A stretch of 64,000 bases of DNA from Agapanthus africanus (Eukaryota; Streptophyta; Magnoliopsida; Asparagales; Amaryllidaceae), in assembly GCA_030015575.1 (NCBI GenBank), contig JASDDO010000006.1, forward strand, positions 319,472,361 to 319,536,360. The letters are read 5' to 3'. Below, one piece after another: positions 21,545-33,082 of this stretch. Positions within the stretch are counted from its first letter, which is position 1. Each line of letters begins with the position of its first letter. Made by a program: the position numbers and the translations under genes. A model generated the notes under the pieces. That model was not told where the DNA came from and did not search any database. It saw only the letters and a list, made by a program, of their open reading frames with translations.

Positions 21545-23703
21545 TGTTGGAGATAGTGCCCTCAGAGTCAATTATTGGATCACAGGCACGTGATTGCAAT
21601 GATTGAGGGAGGACCTGTCCCAGTAGGACAGTCTTACTCGAGATGATAGTATGCTATCTGGTTTATCTTTATCATCGTGTACTGCTTTAGGTGACCTGAC
21701 ATGTCGCTATTACACGTTGATAGAGCCCCTAGGATTCTTGCTTGACCACCAGCAGTATGAGGGCGATCATATACGTGAGAGCTGGTGGTCTATAAGCACA
21801 TCCTTAAAAGGTCCCTAGTCGTGGGAGTTTCGAGACAGGGCATCGATACTCCAGAGTAGACTAGTGTATACAGTCGAGACCCCGACGAGGGGCGGTGGCC
21901 GGTCTCACAAGCCACTGGTGTCAGTTGGTTCACCTAAGATGTATACAGGTGCTCATTGGGTTATGAGTACACCGGACAGGACTCGCCGGGAACCTGCTAG
22001 TTGGGATTATACCAGACGTCAGATAGCAGTTCCCAGGTGACATGTGTACAGGTTAGTTCATCGACCTGAGGATCGTCATTTGTCTCGTGTGAGTTCCCAC
22101 TATACTTTGATTACTACCCTACCACGCTCAAAGGAGACGTGCAAACAGGTTTTAGTTGGGTACAGTCCCGAGCCACATGGAGGCAGTGAGCGGATCTTCA
22201 GGGGTTCGTCTCTCCCGGTATTGGGGGTGAGGTCGCGCTGTGTCTAGGAGAGCCATTACACGAAGCCCTCGGCCGAGGCAGGAGATTTACTGGTAGGTAT
22301 TCCAGTAGTATCTCAGGGTGTTCTGGGCTACACTCCGACACGACTTGTACCGCTTTTGGGGGTCTGACTTTTACCAACCCCCTAGGCCCGCCATGCGATG
22401 CTCATAGACGAACGGACCGGACTGTACGGATATTGTCACTGACAGGCTCAGTAGGGTGTCAAGATGAGTCCGCTCATCGACGTCCCTTTTGGTCAATACC
22501 TAGTAGCCCGTTACGTATTGGCTTATACCTCTGACGTGCTAGTGGTTAAATCCACAACCAAGGTGTTGACGAGTCTTTAGAGTCCCCCACATTCAGTTGC
22601 TCAAGTTTTCGGGAGAAACGCGGTAGAGGCTGTATGGAGATATGGCAGGGTTCGATCAGATATGTGCGGTATTGCACGGATCAGGATCGAACAGATAATA
22701 CTAGCCGGCTTTGGTTTAAGCCGGATCCTAGTATAGTACAGTGTAGATTTTGTCTCATTACATTTGTATTCGGTTGGAATACAGATGCGGGTGTGTATGC
22801 ACAGTTGCGGGGTTTTCCTGTGATTTATTACGGGACCAGTTTTCTGGAGTTGCCAGTTTGCTTTCCGTTTCGGCCATATTTCTTTGTATCCTTCATTGGC
22901 CGAAGATTGGTGGAGGAGGGCTTATTTGCATTTGTGCAAATAAGCATTTGTGGAGGGGGTCTTTGTATATTGTTGTATCATGATAGCTATTCTTTGATCT
23001 TGACTTCTATCTTCCTCATGGCTTGACTTTTGTAAGACATGATTGTTGATGATGATGAAGGGTGAGGTTGGTGGAGTGTTGGTGTTTCTTTGTGATCATT
23101 TCTTCATATGATAACCATTCCTCTCTCTCTTGTATGATTTTTTGTGAGTGTGGCTCCATGATACATTCAACTCACTCTCATTCTCACTCTCCCTTCACCA
23201 TGGCCGGCCATCATATGGTAGGGGCTGTCCCAATATTTCTTGTGGGGATTTTTGGTCTTTTAGCTTCACAAAAATCCCATTGTTCCACCTCCAAAGTATA
23301 GTTCATTCTCCTCCACAAAATGGCAACCTCCATGAACCCAAAAATGAGACATGATCACTACACACATTCTACAGCAAACCTTGGGCACGTCGGCTCGCCA
23401 ACTTCGTGCCCGAGTTGCCTCGGTATAGAGGCGGGAGCCCGTAAAAGAAGCCGGCGACGTGGTGCCCTTCCGGCGACAAGGTGGAGACCGGAGATTCCGC
23501 GGGAGATCGGGACGACGACGAGAAGACCGGAGGACACGGATCACTCGGTATATCTCTCTTCCCATCTTGTAGTTAGCTAGGACTAGTTAATGGCCCGATC
23601 CGGGTTTTAGTGCGCGGTGGTGCCGGTTCAAGAAAATTAAAGTTAACCATCGCTTCCGCATTTGGCCTCGGGATGGAGGCCGGGGCGCCGCCGTGCACTT
23701 ACA
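21545..23703 (+). mobile_element. Copia solo LTR, Angela-like, 2159 bp, inserted in D's 5' LTR
   Basis: It runs from TGTTGGAGATAGTGCCCT to GCACTTACA, flanked by CACAC at 21540-21544 and 23704-23708. D's 3' LTR shows the uninterrupted target CCACACATTAC near 61693. There is no internal region, PBS or PPT, so it is a solo LTR left by recombination between the two LTRs. Stretches such as GATGATAGTATGCTATCTGG, GTACAGTCCCGAG and CACATGGAGGCA match E's LTR on the opposite strand, so it is a distant relative. Orientation is given by the TGTTGG start. Confidence 0.88.
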
Positions 23704-23708
23704 CACAC

Positions 23709-24345
23709 ATTACTGCGGTCTGTGGAATCCTTAAACCCATGGACTATGATGTCCTTAACCTCGACCGTGATGTCATAAAACAAACGACGGACTCTGGGGT
23801 CCTTAAACCCATGGACTATGATGTCCTTAACCTCGACCGTGATGTCTTAAAACTAACACCGGACTGTGGAGTCCTTAAATCCACGGACTATGATGTCCTT
23901 AACCTCGACCGTGATGTCTTAAAACTAACGCCGGACTGTGGAGTCCTAAAACCAATGGACTATGATGTCCTTAACCTCGACCGTGATGTCTTAAAACTAA
24001 CGTCGGACTGTGGAGTCCTTAAATCCACGGACTATGATGTCCTTAACCTCGACCGTGATGTCTTAATACTAATATCGGACTGTGGGGTCCTTAAATCCAC
24101 GGACTATGATGTCCTTAACCTTGACCGTGATGTCTTAAAACTAACGTCGGACTGTGGAGTCCTTAAATCCACGGACTATGATGTCCTTAACCTCGACCGT
24201 GATGTCTTAAAACTAACAGCGGACTGTGAGGTCCTTAAACTCACGGATTATGATGTCCTTAACCTTGACCGCGATATCTTAAAACTAATGATGGACCGCA
24301 ATGTCCTTAAACTAATTATCGACCGTTATGTCATTAAACTAAACA
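23709..24345. repeat. 72-bp tandem repeats made of 24-bp dyad subunits (D 5' LTR)
   Basis: The unit consists of three related subunits of 22-26 bp, each beginning with a dyad: GGACT-GTGG-AGTCC, GGAC-TATGAT-GTCC and GACCGTGATGTC. About eight units are present. Because 72 is a multiple of three, a repetitive 255-codon frame stays open (23610-24377), which I do not regard as a gene. The 3' LTR has a longer version at 61693-62480, and related repeats lie at 53837-53985 and 56641-57285. Confidence 0.85.
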
Positions 24346-24899
24346 ATAGAGCCCAATTGCTCTTTTGTTGGATCTAAACGATCCCGTGAAGTTGATCTTA
24401 GTCTAGAATCAGACTAACGTGTCCTTGACAAACGTTTAAGTTGATCTTAGCCCCAAATAAGGCTAACGTATCCTTAAACACAACCCCCTCAAACCCAAAT
24501 CTAAGAAAGATACGGATTTGGACTAGTCCAAAACCCTACGGGTGACAACATAACTTAGTCTCCGTATACAATCCACGGGCAACCAAACACAAAACAAACA
24601 CCCACGACACGAAGTGACCATATGGAGAAAGAGAAAGTTGTTACCGCGATGCGGTAGTGTAATTATTTGCAGGGGCTTGCGCCTGCAGGGAAGAGCGTCC
24701 CAACAATCAAAAACCCCTCAAACAAGGGGGAATCTGACGAAGTCTGCTACATCGGCCGCATCCGTTTAAACCTTTGATACACGGTACCATAAATCAACTT
24801 GGCATCTTCGGAGAGGTGGACGAATAGCACCAATTAGCATCTGCCGACAGATTCAGGCAAGACGTTCAGTCTTCCCGGTTTCCGGCGGTAAACAGATTC

Positions 24900-24917
24900 T
24901 GGCACGCCCGGTGGGAC
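24900..24917 (+). other. Primer-binding site of element D
   Basis: TGGCACGCCCGGTGGGAC lies 5 bp (GATTC) after the LTR end. This PBS word recurs in Tat-group elements. I do not assign the tRNA with certainty. Confidence 0.8.
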
Positions 24918-25045
24918 CTTTTCCTCTTTCCACTCCACACTTCGTGTGTCGTGTTCGCGAACCAATCGCGGTTTGCTAATGGTTGCCCTTGGGTTTCGAG
25001 GTACTAAGATTTGGCGTTTTTCTTGGTGCAGAAAGCAAAGAATCA

Positions 25046-25838
25046 ATGGCATTCACCTGCTCAAAGTGTTCCACATGCAGCTGCAACTCGCGTCCTGCCT
25101 CGACTGGGGGCATAACCTACGGGCCCCAAGCGGCTTCCCTGTTCACGATGCCCATGGAACAGGTCACTCAGGCCACCACTGGATTGTTTTTTGGGACCAT
25201 GCTCCCGCCAACGAGCTTCACCGCTCCTGTGCTAATACCGGAAGCTCCCAAGAAGTCGATCTTTGATCGGCTTACAGCTACTGCGGCCCCTCTCGGCGGG
25301 TCGTCCAGCTCCAACACTTCAGTCTTCGCCAGATTAGGCCAGAGTTCCTATGGGCCTATGATGAAGCCTGCAACTCAAGAAGAGGCTACTCCGAAGAGAG
25401 TAACCAACCCTGCTCCTGAAGTCGTCAAGGCGGCTTCTCCTGCCAAGGGGTCGGTCTTTACAAGACTGACTTTCCCAACTCCCACTCCCGCTCCTGCTAC
25501 TCAAAGGACATCAGTCTTTAACAGGCTGACACCAGCAACAGCCCCTCACCTGAACAGGGGGCAAGACGAAGCCATTCCCGTCACCGAGCCAACTCCATCA
25601 GCTCAACGCGCTCGACGTCGCTACTGGCGCCGGGTAAGGAAGGCCGGAGGCAACTCCCCCTCTGGGCTAACTCCACCAGCCCCAACGGCGGAAATTAATG
25701 TTGTTGTTCCAACTGGGAACAGTTTTGAGCCGCTGAATAAGGTGCGTAGGGATTCTCCTACCGCCGTACTGAAAAGATCTCCTCCTCCGGTGGAGAATAT
25801 TGCGGAAGCAAAGCCAGAACAGTCCCCTCAGCGGCTGT
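25046..25838 (+). pseudogene. Element D: gag N-terminal part
   Basis: Starts near MAFTCSKCSTCSCNSRPAST. It continues with GGITYGPQAASLFTMPMEQV and then several copies of an SVFxRL word: KKSIFDRL, TSVFARLG, GSVFTRLT and TSVFNRLT, spaced by proline/threonine-rich linkers. The start codon lies about 130 bp after the PBS. An in-frame ATG at 24983 is also possible. The right edge is the insertion of C, with TSD GCTGT at 25834-25838. It is part of the Gag particle protein of a broken element. Confidence 0.75.
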
Positions 25839-27624
25839 TGATTGATCGTTTTCTGATGTGTAAAATAAACTTGTAAAGAAATTACAATCAAAAACTTATA
25901 TTGACCGCAATCAAACTACGGTGTCGGATGTAGTTAATGAATGAGTGCGGATCGTCCACAGGGATTGCACAATTCAATTGTATTTTGATACGTTTGAAAT
26001 GAAAAGTTAAGCAACAATAAAAGAAAACATGATTCAAGAATGATTTGTATTCAAGTGTCACTATTCTTTACTTAAGAATCAAGAAACTATAAACAATCAA
26101 GAATCGGTTGTTTTGATAATATTTTCAATCAACAATCAAGAATCTAAAAGAGGCTCGTAGGAATCGATAGGATCGATAGACGTGATGTAATCTAAAGATA
26201 TCGTGTTCTTGTCCTTCGAAGGATTGATACTAGATCGATGATCATCGACAAGAGTTAGGGCTTTCTCGTGAAACTAGGGTTTCATCTTATCCCTTGTTCT
26301 GTTGTCGATATCATTCACATTCTAGCCTCTAGCAATTTCAAGAAACGATCTTAACTCCCCCATTTTGAACGATGTCAATCAAGAAAGCATCGAAACAAAA
26401 TGGGTTGTCGGTTCTTGAACTTGCTAGGGTTTACAAAACTTGTAGGAATCAAGAATCGATTAAAGCTATGTTACATCATCTTTCTATTGACCGTCTCGAC
26501 TCCTCGACGAGCGGAGTTTTATTCACACATCACCACACATAAAAGATTCACAGATTGTAAAGATATCATGATGCGGAAATTAAAGAAAACAAGATAAAAG
26601 AATATCACCTTTATTGATCTCAACAATTTTGATTACATTTGCTTCAAGAACTACAAGAAGAAGAATCTAGATTGTTGATCGGGCGTCGCTCGGCTTCATG
26701 AGTCGTGGATCGGCTCGGATCGCTTGCTCCGTTGAAGATCGGCTCCGCTCCTAAAGGTTGTCGGGCTTCTTGCTTAATGGGTACTCGGGATTCTTGATTT
26801 CAATTGGAATTAGGGTTAGGGTTTCCTACAAGCCCTGTTACTAGACTTGAGGAAGAAGGAGATGAAGAAAGGGATAGATTCACTAATTGGATGAATAATT
26901 CCCAAGGTTGAATAATTTTTGGATCATGAGCTTAGGGTCTTATTTATAGAACTCCCAAACCCTAGGTTTAAGTTTGAATTTCCCTTTCCCTCCAAAAGTT
27001 TGTTGAGGAGTTTCTAGAAGGAGTTTGTTAGGAGCTAGCTTAGGGTTTAAGCTAGGATTAATTAAGCTTTAGAAACCCTTGTTTGCTGATCTGGTAGAAA
27101 CCTCTGGAGTCTTCTGGAAAATGTCATGCTTTTATGAACTGTAGCCACTGAGTCAGGAGTTTTGCACTAAAATTGAGGCTCCAATTCCCTGAACCCACCG
27201 CGGATCCGCGGCCTTAGCAAGCTCCTGCCGCGGATCCGCGGCTCCTTGATGGGCTTGGCCTTTGAGTATTTTGGTGTGGTCTTTTACTGTAGTGTGGGTC
27301 TTCATCTGATATGTTGAATTGCAATTACTCCTTTGTATTGGTACCAGATTTGAATTTAGTGAGTTTACGAGCGGTGTAATGGTCGAGCAAGCTTCTCTTT
27401 TCCTGCACAGACTTCGAAACACGGGTTGCGATATATAGAAAATATGCCATGTAATGAAATGCAGTCAATTTCCCTAGAAATGCCGGTTTTAAGGTCGAAT
27501 ACATGTAATCTGATATTTTGCGACCGATTTGCTAATATGTGAATTATGAATACCGTACACTTCTATATGGATGCAAATGATAAGGAAATTGCCGGTTAAA
27601 ATATACAATATTTTCGACTGATCA
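25839..27624 (-). repeat. Element C 3' LTR
   Basis: On the minus strand it runs TGATCAGTCG...GATCAATCA, 1786 bp. U3 carries the GC palindrome pair at 27198-27242. A TATA box is read from 26941-26948, with the telobox word AAACCCTAGG beside it. Confidence 0.93.
27198..27242. promoter_or_regulatory. Paired GC palindromes in U3 of C (3' LTR)
   Basis: CCGCGGATCCGCGG at 27198-27211 and GCCGCGGATCCGCGGC at 27227-27242 have centres 30 bp apart, the same spacing as in B. The 5' LTR carries the identical pair at 34442-34486. They lie about 385-425 bp from the LTR start, comparable with B. Confidence 0.6.
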
Positions 27625-27639
27625 AATACCCCCAAACTT
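27625..27639 (-). other. Polypurine tract of element C
   Basis: The minus strand reads AAGTTTGGGGGTATT directly before the 3' LTR, identical to that of B. Confidence 0.85.
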
Positions 27640-29064
27640 AATTTCGATCGTCTCGAGCGAATGTTTTATTAAAAAGAGAAGGAGAAAATAAAGAAAGAGA
27701 AAAACTAACTAGCACACTTTCGTAGGCAACACGATTGCACTGAGCACGTGCAACAAGCCTTTAAACCTCTAGGTGTCCCTAGTAGGAGGAGTGTTGTCTC
27801 CTGAGGGTTTTCAGCGGATTGCACCCACAAAATCCAATAATAAAAGCAAGATCATGAATATTACATTTAAAGAAGAGAATCGTAAAAGAAAAGCTTTGAA
27901 AAATTAGGGTTTCCAACTAAGCTAGCTTTTCGGTTGTCATGAGCCATATCTTAATGGTCATGAAAAGATGTCAGAAATTACGTCCTCCCTCAATAAAACA
28001 TCGTCTTATTCTTCATTCCTATCTTTCTTCCAAACATCGATCATATAACCCTGCGTGTGTGTAAAGACATCCCTACACCCGGAGAATTCAATTCAAGCTA
28101 TCATACTCTTGCCCATCAGCCTCAGTACTTTTTAATTAATGAATATTTAGATGAGATTGCTCACACACTTTCATGCGACCGTTAATACTTCATGAGGTAC
28201 TAACCGACCGATTACTCCTGTGCTTGCTTACTTGGTGTATTTTCCTCGTCTTGCACCACCTCAGGCATAGCAGTGACTCCCAGATCAGTTGGCCTTAGGG
28301 CACTAGGTGGAGAAGCACCCTCGCTATACACATTTTTTTTATTGCCCTCGGTGATAACAAAACCAGTGTCCATTTTTCTCACCACTTAATATTTTTCTTT
28401 ATTCATTTTTTTTTCTTTTTATTTCCTTCATACATCGGCTTTAAGACAAGAGCATTTCAAGGTATCCTCTACTATCCCAGGCTTTAAGACGTGTGTAAGT
28501 GCGAATAGCAGGGTATCAACGTTCAAAATGTTTGGCTTCCAGAATAGAAACTATTTTTCAGACTTATTTTTATCCTCAGATTAGTGACGTCCTTCATCTT
28601 ACTAACCCTTGGGACAACGGCTCATAACTACTTATTACTAGTTCGTATAAGAAAACTTCTAATTTTCTTAGTTTTCTAAAATTTTTCCAATCTCATGGAT
28701 GTAATTTTTCACTATCTAAACTTTCATTATCTTATTTATATACAAAAATATTTTTATAGTTTTGAAAATTTTTAAATTTTTATAGATTTTGAAGAAAAAT
28801 GTTTTGTGCTTATGCAAATGATATGCAAATGATGCGAAAATAAGCACAAACCTCCCCCAAACTTGTTTTCAACAGTGTCCTCACTGTTGCTTTCTGCTAA
28901 AACCTGTAAGCTTGGGAGGAATTTATTAGTGGGGGCAAAATATTTAAGTGAAGACCCTCACCCAAACTTATTTTTGGCTCATCATTTTGTAAAAATTTTC
29001 TTTTCAGGAGCCAGAAAAATTATATCCCCCCAAACTTGAATTATGCAATGTTAAACTTTGAAAA
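27640..29064 (-). other. Element C 3' untranslated region
   Basis: No ORF is supported. It is homologous to B's 3' UTR, for example around 27740-27830. Further GTTTGGGGG words, on the minus strand, lie near 28853-28863 and 29026-29036. Confidence 0.65.
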
Positions 29065-31979
29065 TCACAAGTGGGGGTCAAAAATCATAGGTTGATGCCA
29101 AGCTTTGCAAAGACCGAACGTCAACACCAACCATTCAAAAATTTTATCAATGCAGTGCTCGGGTTGGTGGAAGAAAAAGTGGGGAAAAGGTAAGTGGTGG
29201 AATAGAATGTGTGTGCGTCTCATTTTGGAGAGACGATGCAGTGTATGTGATGGATTACTCGCATTCTTCTTACAATTCAGAAAAATGGGTGGAGGTTCAA
29301 TTTCAGTGAGTAGAACCTGATTCATCTCAACACCCGTGTTATTTAGAAATGCGAGTTCATCAGCGAAGATCTCCTCAAAAGTTTCATCAATACCCCGAAG
29401 AATAATGTCATCACAAGGTGCGGGGTGATCTTCAGACTCTAAAAGCATTTCATAATCGGTGTTAATTGCAGACCCGGACATCTCGGTGGAAGAGTCCGTA
29501 TGTGTATGATACATAGTTGGGTCAAACAATAACGTATGAAAAGAGTCTAGATCGGTATCAGGAGGATTATCTAATTCGCTGCTGTCGATATCCATTAAGT
29601 CGACAGAACAGACCTGAACAGTAGGTTCGGAGGGTACACTTCCTAACTTGTAAATGTTCATCTCAATTGTCCTGTTTCCAAAGGATAGGGTCATGGAACC
29701 GTTACGACAATTGATGATAGCATTGGAAGTGGCCAAAAAGGGGCGACCTAAAATCACCGGAATTTGATTCCGTGAGTTCGCTACAGGTTGTGTATCAATT
29801 ACAATAAAGTCCACAGGGAAAATAAATTCCCCAATTTTTATCAACACATCCTCTGGTTCACCCCTAGGTCTGGTGATTGATCGGTCAGCCATCTGGAGAG
29901 TGCAAGGAGATGGTTTCAACTCTCCGATACCTAACTGCTCATAAACTGAGAAAGGAAGCAGGTTAACACTTGCCCCAAGATCTAGTAGAGCACGGTTAAT
30001 GTGTTTCTCCCCAATAGAGATGGAAATCGTAGGATATCCAGGATCCTTACGTTTCCTCGGTAATTGTTGGGGGAAAGCTGTGTCTACTGTCTTAGCCATG
30101 AATATCTTCTTGGGCATTTGTTTCTTCCTCTTTCTAGTGCAAAAATCTTTAAGCACTTTCGCATATGCAGGGACTTGTTGAATTGCATCTAGAAGAGGGA
30201 TATTGATGTTAACCTGTTTAAACATCTCAGTGATCTTCTCCATCTGTGGACTTGGTGTGTTAGCCCTTAACCGATTAGGATAAGGTGCTTTAGCAATAAG
30301 CGCTGGGTCCATCATAGGAGAAGAAAGTGTGTGTGGAACCGATCCCAGTATAGAAGTGGGGATCATCCGTAGAGGGGTAAAAGAGGTGGGCTGTAGTGGC
30401 GAGCCTTTTGGGAAATGGAGAATAGGCTCGGAAGAGGGTGGTGGGGTAGAAGAAGTAGGGTCAGAAGTCTGTGTGTGTGTGGAAAGGTCTCAGCCGGGGT
30501 GTTAATAGGATTATCAGTATCATCAACTTCTTCCCCAACATGATTGTCAAGCACTCTTCCAGATCTCAACGTGGTGATTGCATTCACATGATGTGAATAA
30601 CCAGGATTGGGTAAGGGTTGAGCTGGAAGTTTCCCTTTCTCTCTTGCACTTAGTTCGGCTTTTAATCTTGCAATTTCTTCTTCCATCGATTTAATACTCT
30701 CGTTTTGGGACGCAGAGTTTTTCTTCATGTCATCGACGGAAGATTTCATTTCAGCCGAAACTTGCATGATATTTGTCAAGACCAAATTCATGTATTGTGC
30801 AAAAGAAGAGGATTCATCAGTTCCGGTCAACTGTAAAGGACTAGACAGTGCAGGTGTGTTGACCGTATTTTGAAAATTATGTGCTTGAAAGGGGTGCTGA
30901 CTTAATTGAAGTTGTGGCTGCTGTTGTGGTGGAGGGACCCTTTGGAAATTGTTTTGGTTTGGAACCGTGTTTTGTGATTGTGATTGGTTCCAAGAAAAAT
31001 TAGGGTGATTCCTCCAACCCTGATTATATGTGGAAGAAAAAGGATCGTTTCTCGGTCTTTGAAATGTGGCATTGGTATGCTCACGACCTTGAAACGGACA
31101 TTCTTCCGTCAAGTGAGACGGATCAGAACAGCAGCTACATACAGTTTTGGAAAGTGACATTTGATTAAGGGAGGCGGCTAAAAATTTGTTTTCCATAATC
31201 TCGAGTTTCTTTTGTATAGCTGAAATGTCAGCTCTAACTCCTATGGAAACATCCGATTGGTTATTGCCACTCCTAAATGATGGACTTTCCCACTGTAAAG
31301 ACTTTTCAGCGAACTCTTCTAAGTATCGCCAAGCTTCCCCATCATCCTTAGACATGAAGGTACCTTGACACATGTTTTCAAGGCTCTGTTTAGTGTTAGG
31401 GTTACTGCCCTCATATATAATTCGGCAAAGCTCCCATCTCGGGATGCCGTGATGAGGACATTGAACCAATAGATCCTTGAAACGTTCAAAGCATTTAGAG
31501 AATGGTTCAGCGGGGAGCTGGGCAAATTGATTCAGTTCGCTACGGATTCGAGCTGTCTTTTGGATTGGGTAAAATTTCTTAAGGAATGCCGCAACGAATT
31601 CTCCCCAATTCGTAATAGAGTGTGCGGTAGTGTTGTATAGCCACTTCTCGGCTATATCGCACAAGGTAAATGGGAGAAGTCGTAGACGCATTGCATCCAC
31701 TGAAAGTTGTGACGTACCCATCATTGCGCATACGTTTTCAAATTTGGTAATGAAAACGTAAGCGTCCTCAGTCTCGAGTCGGTGGAATTTGGGTAAAAGA
31801 TTGATATACTGGGGCTTAATCTCAAAGTTATCCCCATTGGCTGGTGGTGTGGATAAGCAGGTCGAAAGAGGACCTCTAAGTGGATAGCACCACTCCTGGA
31901 GAGAAATGTGGGGTGGATTCTGCGCACCAACGGACGGCGGCAGATTAGGGTCAAAGAAGTTCGATGGATTCGGATCCAT
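29065..31979 (-). pseudogene. Element C: Athila-type gag and protease region
   Basis: The gag part (from 31979 leftward) starts MDPNPSNFFDPNLPPS. It shows the Retrotrans_gag core FHRLETEDAYVFITKFENVC and WGEFVAAFLKKFYPIQKTAR, a CSCCSDPSHLTEECPF knuckle and a coiled-coil-like segment. The protease part has ALLDLGASVNLLPFSVYEQL as active-site loop and IPVILGRPFLATSNAIINC, both typical of Athila. The C-terminal DKIFEWLVLTFGLCKA (29101-29148) is shared with B. No RT follows. The region looks nearly whole, with about one break. Confidence 0.85.
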
Positions 31980-33061
31980 CGGTGTGGGTGTGGTATTGGG
32001 TAAAGGAGAGGTAAATGGAGAAATATCGACTTCGGAGTCGATAAAGGGTACGCGGACTAAACGGGCACTAGAATCCCGTGTCCAGCCTATCTTGCACTAA
32101 AAAGGGTTTGTACAAGTGGCAGCGTTGACTTATAATTAGGGGTAAATGAATGTGGTGCTTGCTTTTGAAAAAGGGACGGATTTTGAAAAAATGATGCGAC
32201 AAAACAAATGCAGCACACAACCCTAGAATCTATTGGTCACCTAAGTCCGGCTCTAGACCGCTCCTAACTGCCAAAAGACAAGCCGCGGGATAGAATCCTC
32301 CACTGCCTCTTTGTCCCCCTGTGGCCGAATAAGTGCCAGGTAAGTGGGAAGGTACTCCACTACGTAGTAGTGGGCCTAATTAAAAACCACTAGCCTTAGA
32401 CACACTCGCCTTAGGCACCACAAGAAAACGCGGATAAGCAATGAATTACCCACGGCCTTCTCTTGTCCTATTGAGCGCGACAGTCCTTAGAGTCTTCTCT
32501 AGATTTCTTTTAATTAATGAGGGTAATGCGGATGCAAGTTTTGCGATTTTCGGGGCCTAGGAAAGGTAATGAAATCCCCACCTAATTTGGATTTGGCCGT
32601 GCCCCTTAAATTTCCGTATTAGAATGCAAACAACCAAGAAATCAAAAATCACACACAATTTTAATTTTGCTTTTGCGCGCTGCGATTATTTGCAAAGAAT
32701 CCTGCAGCAAAGTGTTAGTTGGAGCTAAAAGAGGAGAGGGGAGAGAGCAAGAAGTTACCTGCTGCAAAAATTTTGCAGAGAACCCTCACTGCTGCCGTGT
32801 TTCCGCCGCAATGAGCATGTATATGCCGCGCTTCCGCGCTCCCACAGTGAGATCACTGTACAAGATTTCTTCAGGGAGCTTCTGTTAACTCCCTCAGCTC
32901 TCTGGTATATCCCAAATAATTTTCCAGACTCCCAGTAAGCTCCAGATCACCTTGCAATCAATCACAACACACGTATAAGAGTTTGTACGAATTTTGATTT
33001 CAAGAAGTAAAATGTAATAATTCTTTCACTTCAAACTAAAAATGTAAATGAATTAGCGCGG
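31980..33061 (-). other. Element C untranslated leader
   Basis: No coding sequence is supported. Part of it (about 32220-32600) matches B's leader on the other strand. A GC-rich patch at 32790-32840 contains GCCGCGCTTCCGCGC, in the style of the CCGCGG palindromes of B and the leader hairpin of E. Confidence 0.55.
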
Positions 33062-33079
33062 TCCCCGGCAACGGCGCCA
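33062..33079 (-). other. Primer-binding site (tRNA-Asp) of element C
   Basis: The minus strand reads TGGCGCCGTTGCCGGGGA three bases from the LTR. Unlike B, the copy stops after 18 nt, the normal situation. Confidence 0.9.
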
Positions 33080-33082
33080 TTT

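Larger units (their letters stand above)
18647..24894 (+). repeat. Element D 5' LTR (about 4.08 kb, split by a Copia solo LTR)
   Basis: Subtracting the insertion at 21545-23703 and its duplication leaves 4084 bp, against 3892 bp for the 3' LTR. Order inside: fourfold repeat of three palindromes (18655-18850), G-box/GCGC block (18890-19080), antisense ORF (19274-19798), palindrome-tiled U3 with TATA at 20454, a palindrome-tiled transcribed part to 21250, 72-bp tandem repeats (23709-24345) and a U5-like end. It is homologous to 59136-63027 throughout. Confidence 0.92.

Noticed and set aside
22634-23580. Several ORFs inside the Copia solo LTR
   Set aside because: Non-coding LTR sequence; frames overlap on both strands and match nothing known to me.
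23610-24377. 255-codon repetitive ORF with DYDVLNLDRDVLKLT units (also 61729-62511)
   Set aside because: The frame stays open because the 72-bp repeat period is a multiple of three; there is no start context or other sign of coding, and it lies in an LTR.
26806-26826. Telomere-type TTAGGGTTAGGG (also about 34060)
   Set aside because: Only two units, identical in both LTRs of C; a short telobox-like word, not an interstitial telomere.
26400-27422. ORFs in C's LTR, repeated exactly at 33644-34666
   Set aside because: Duplicates caused by LTR identity, with no coding features.
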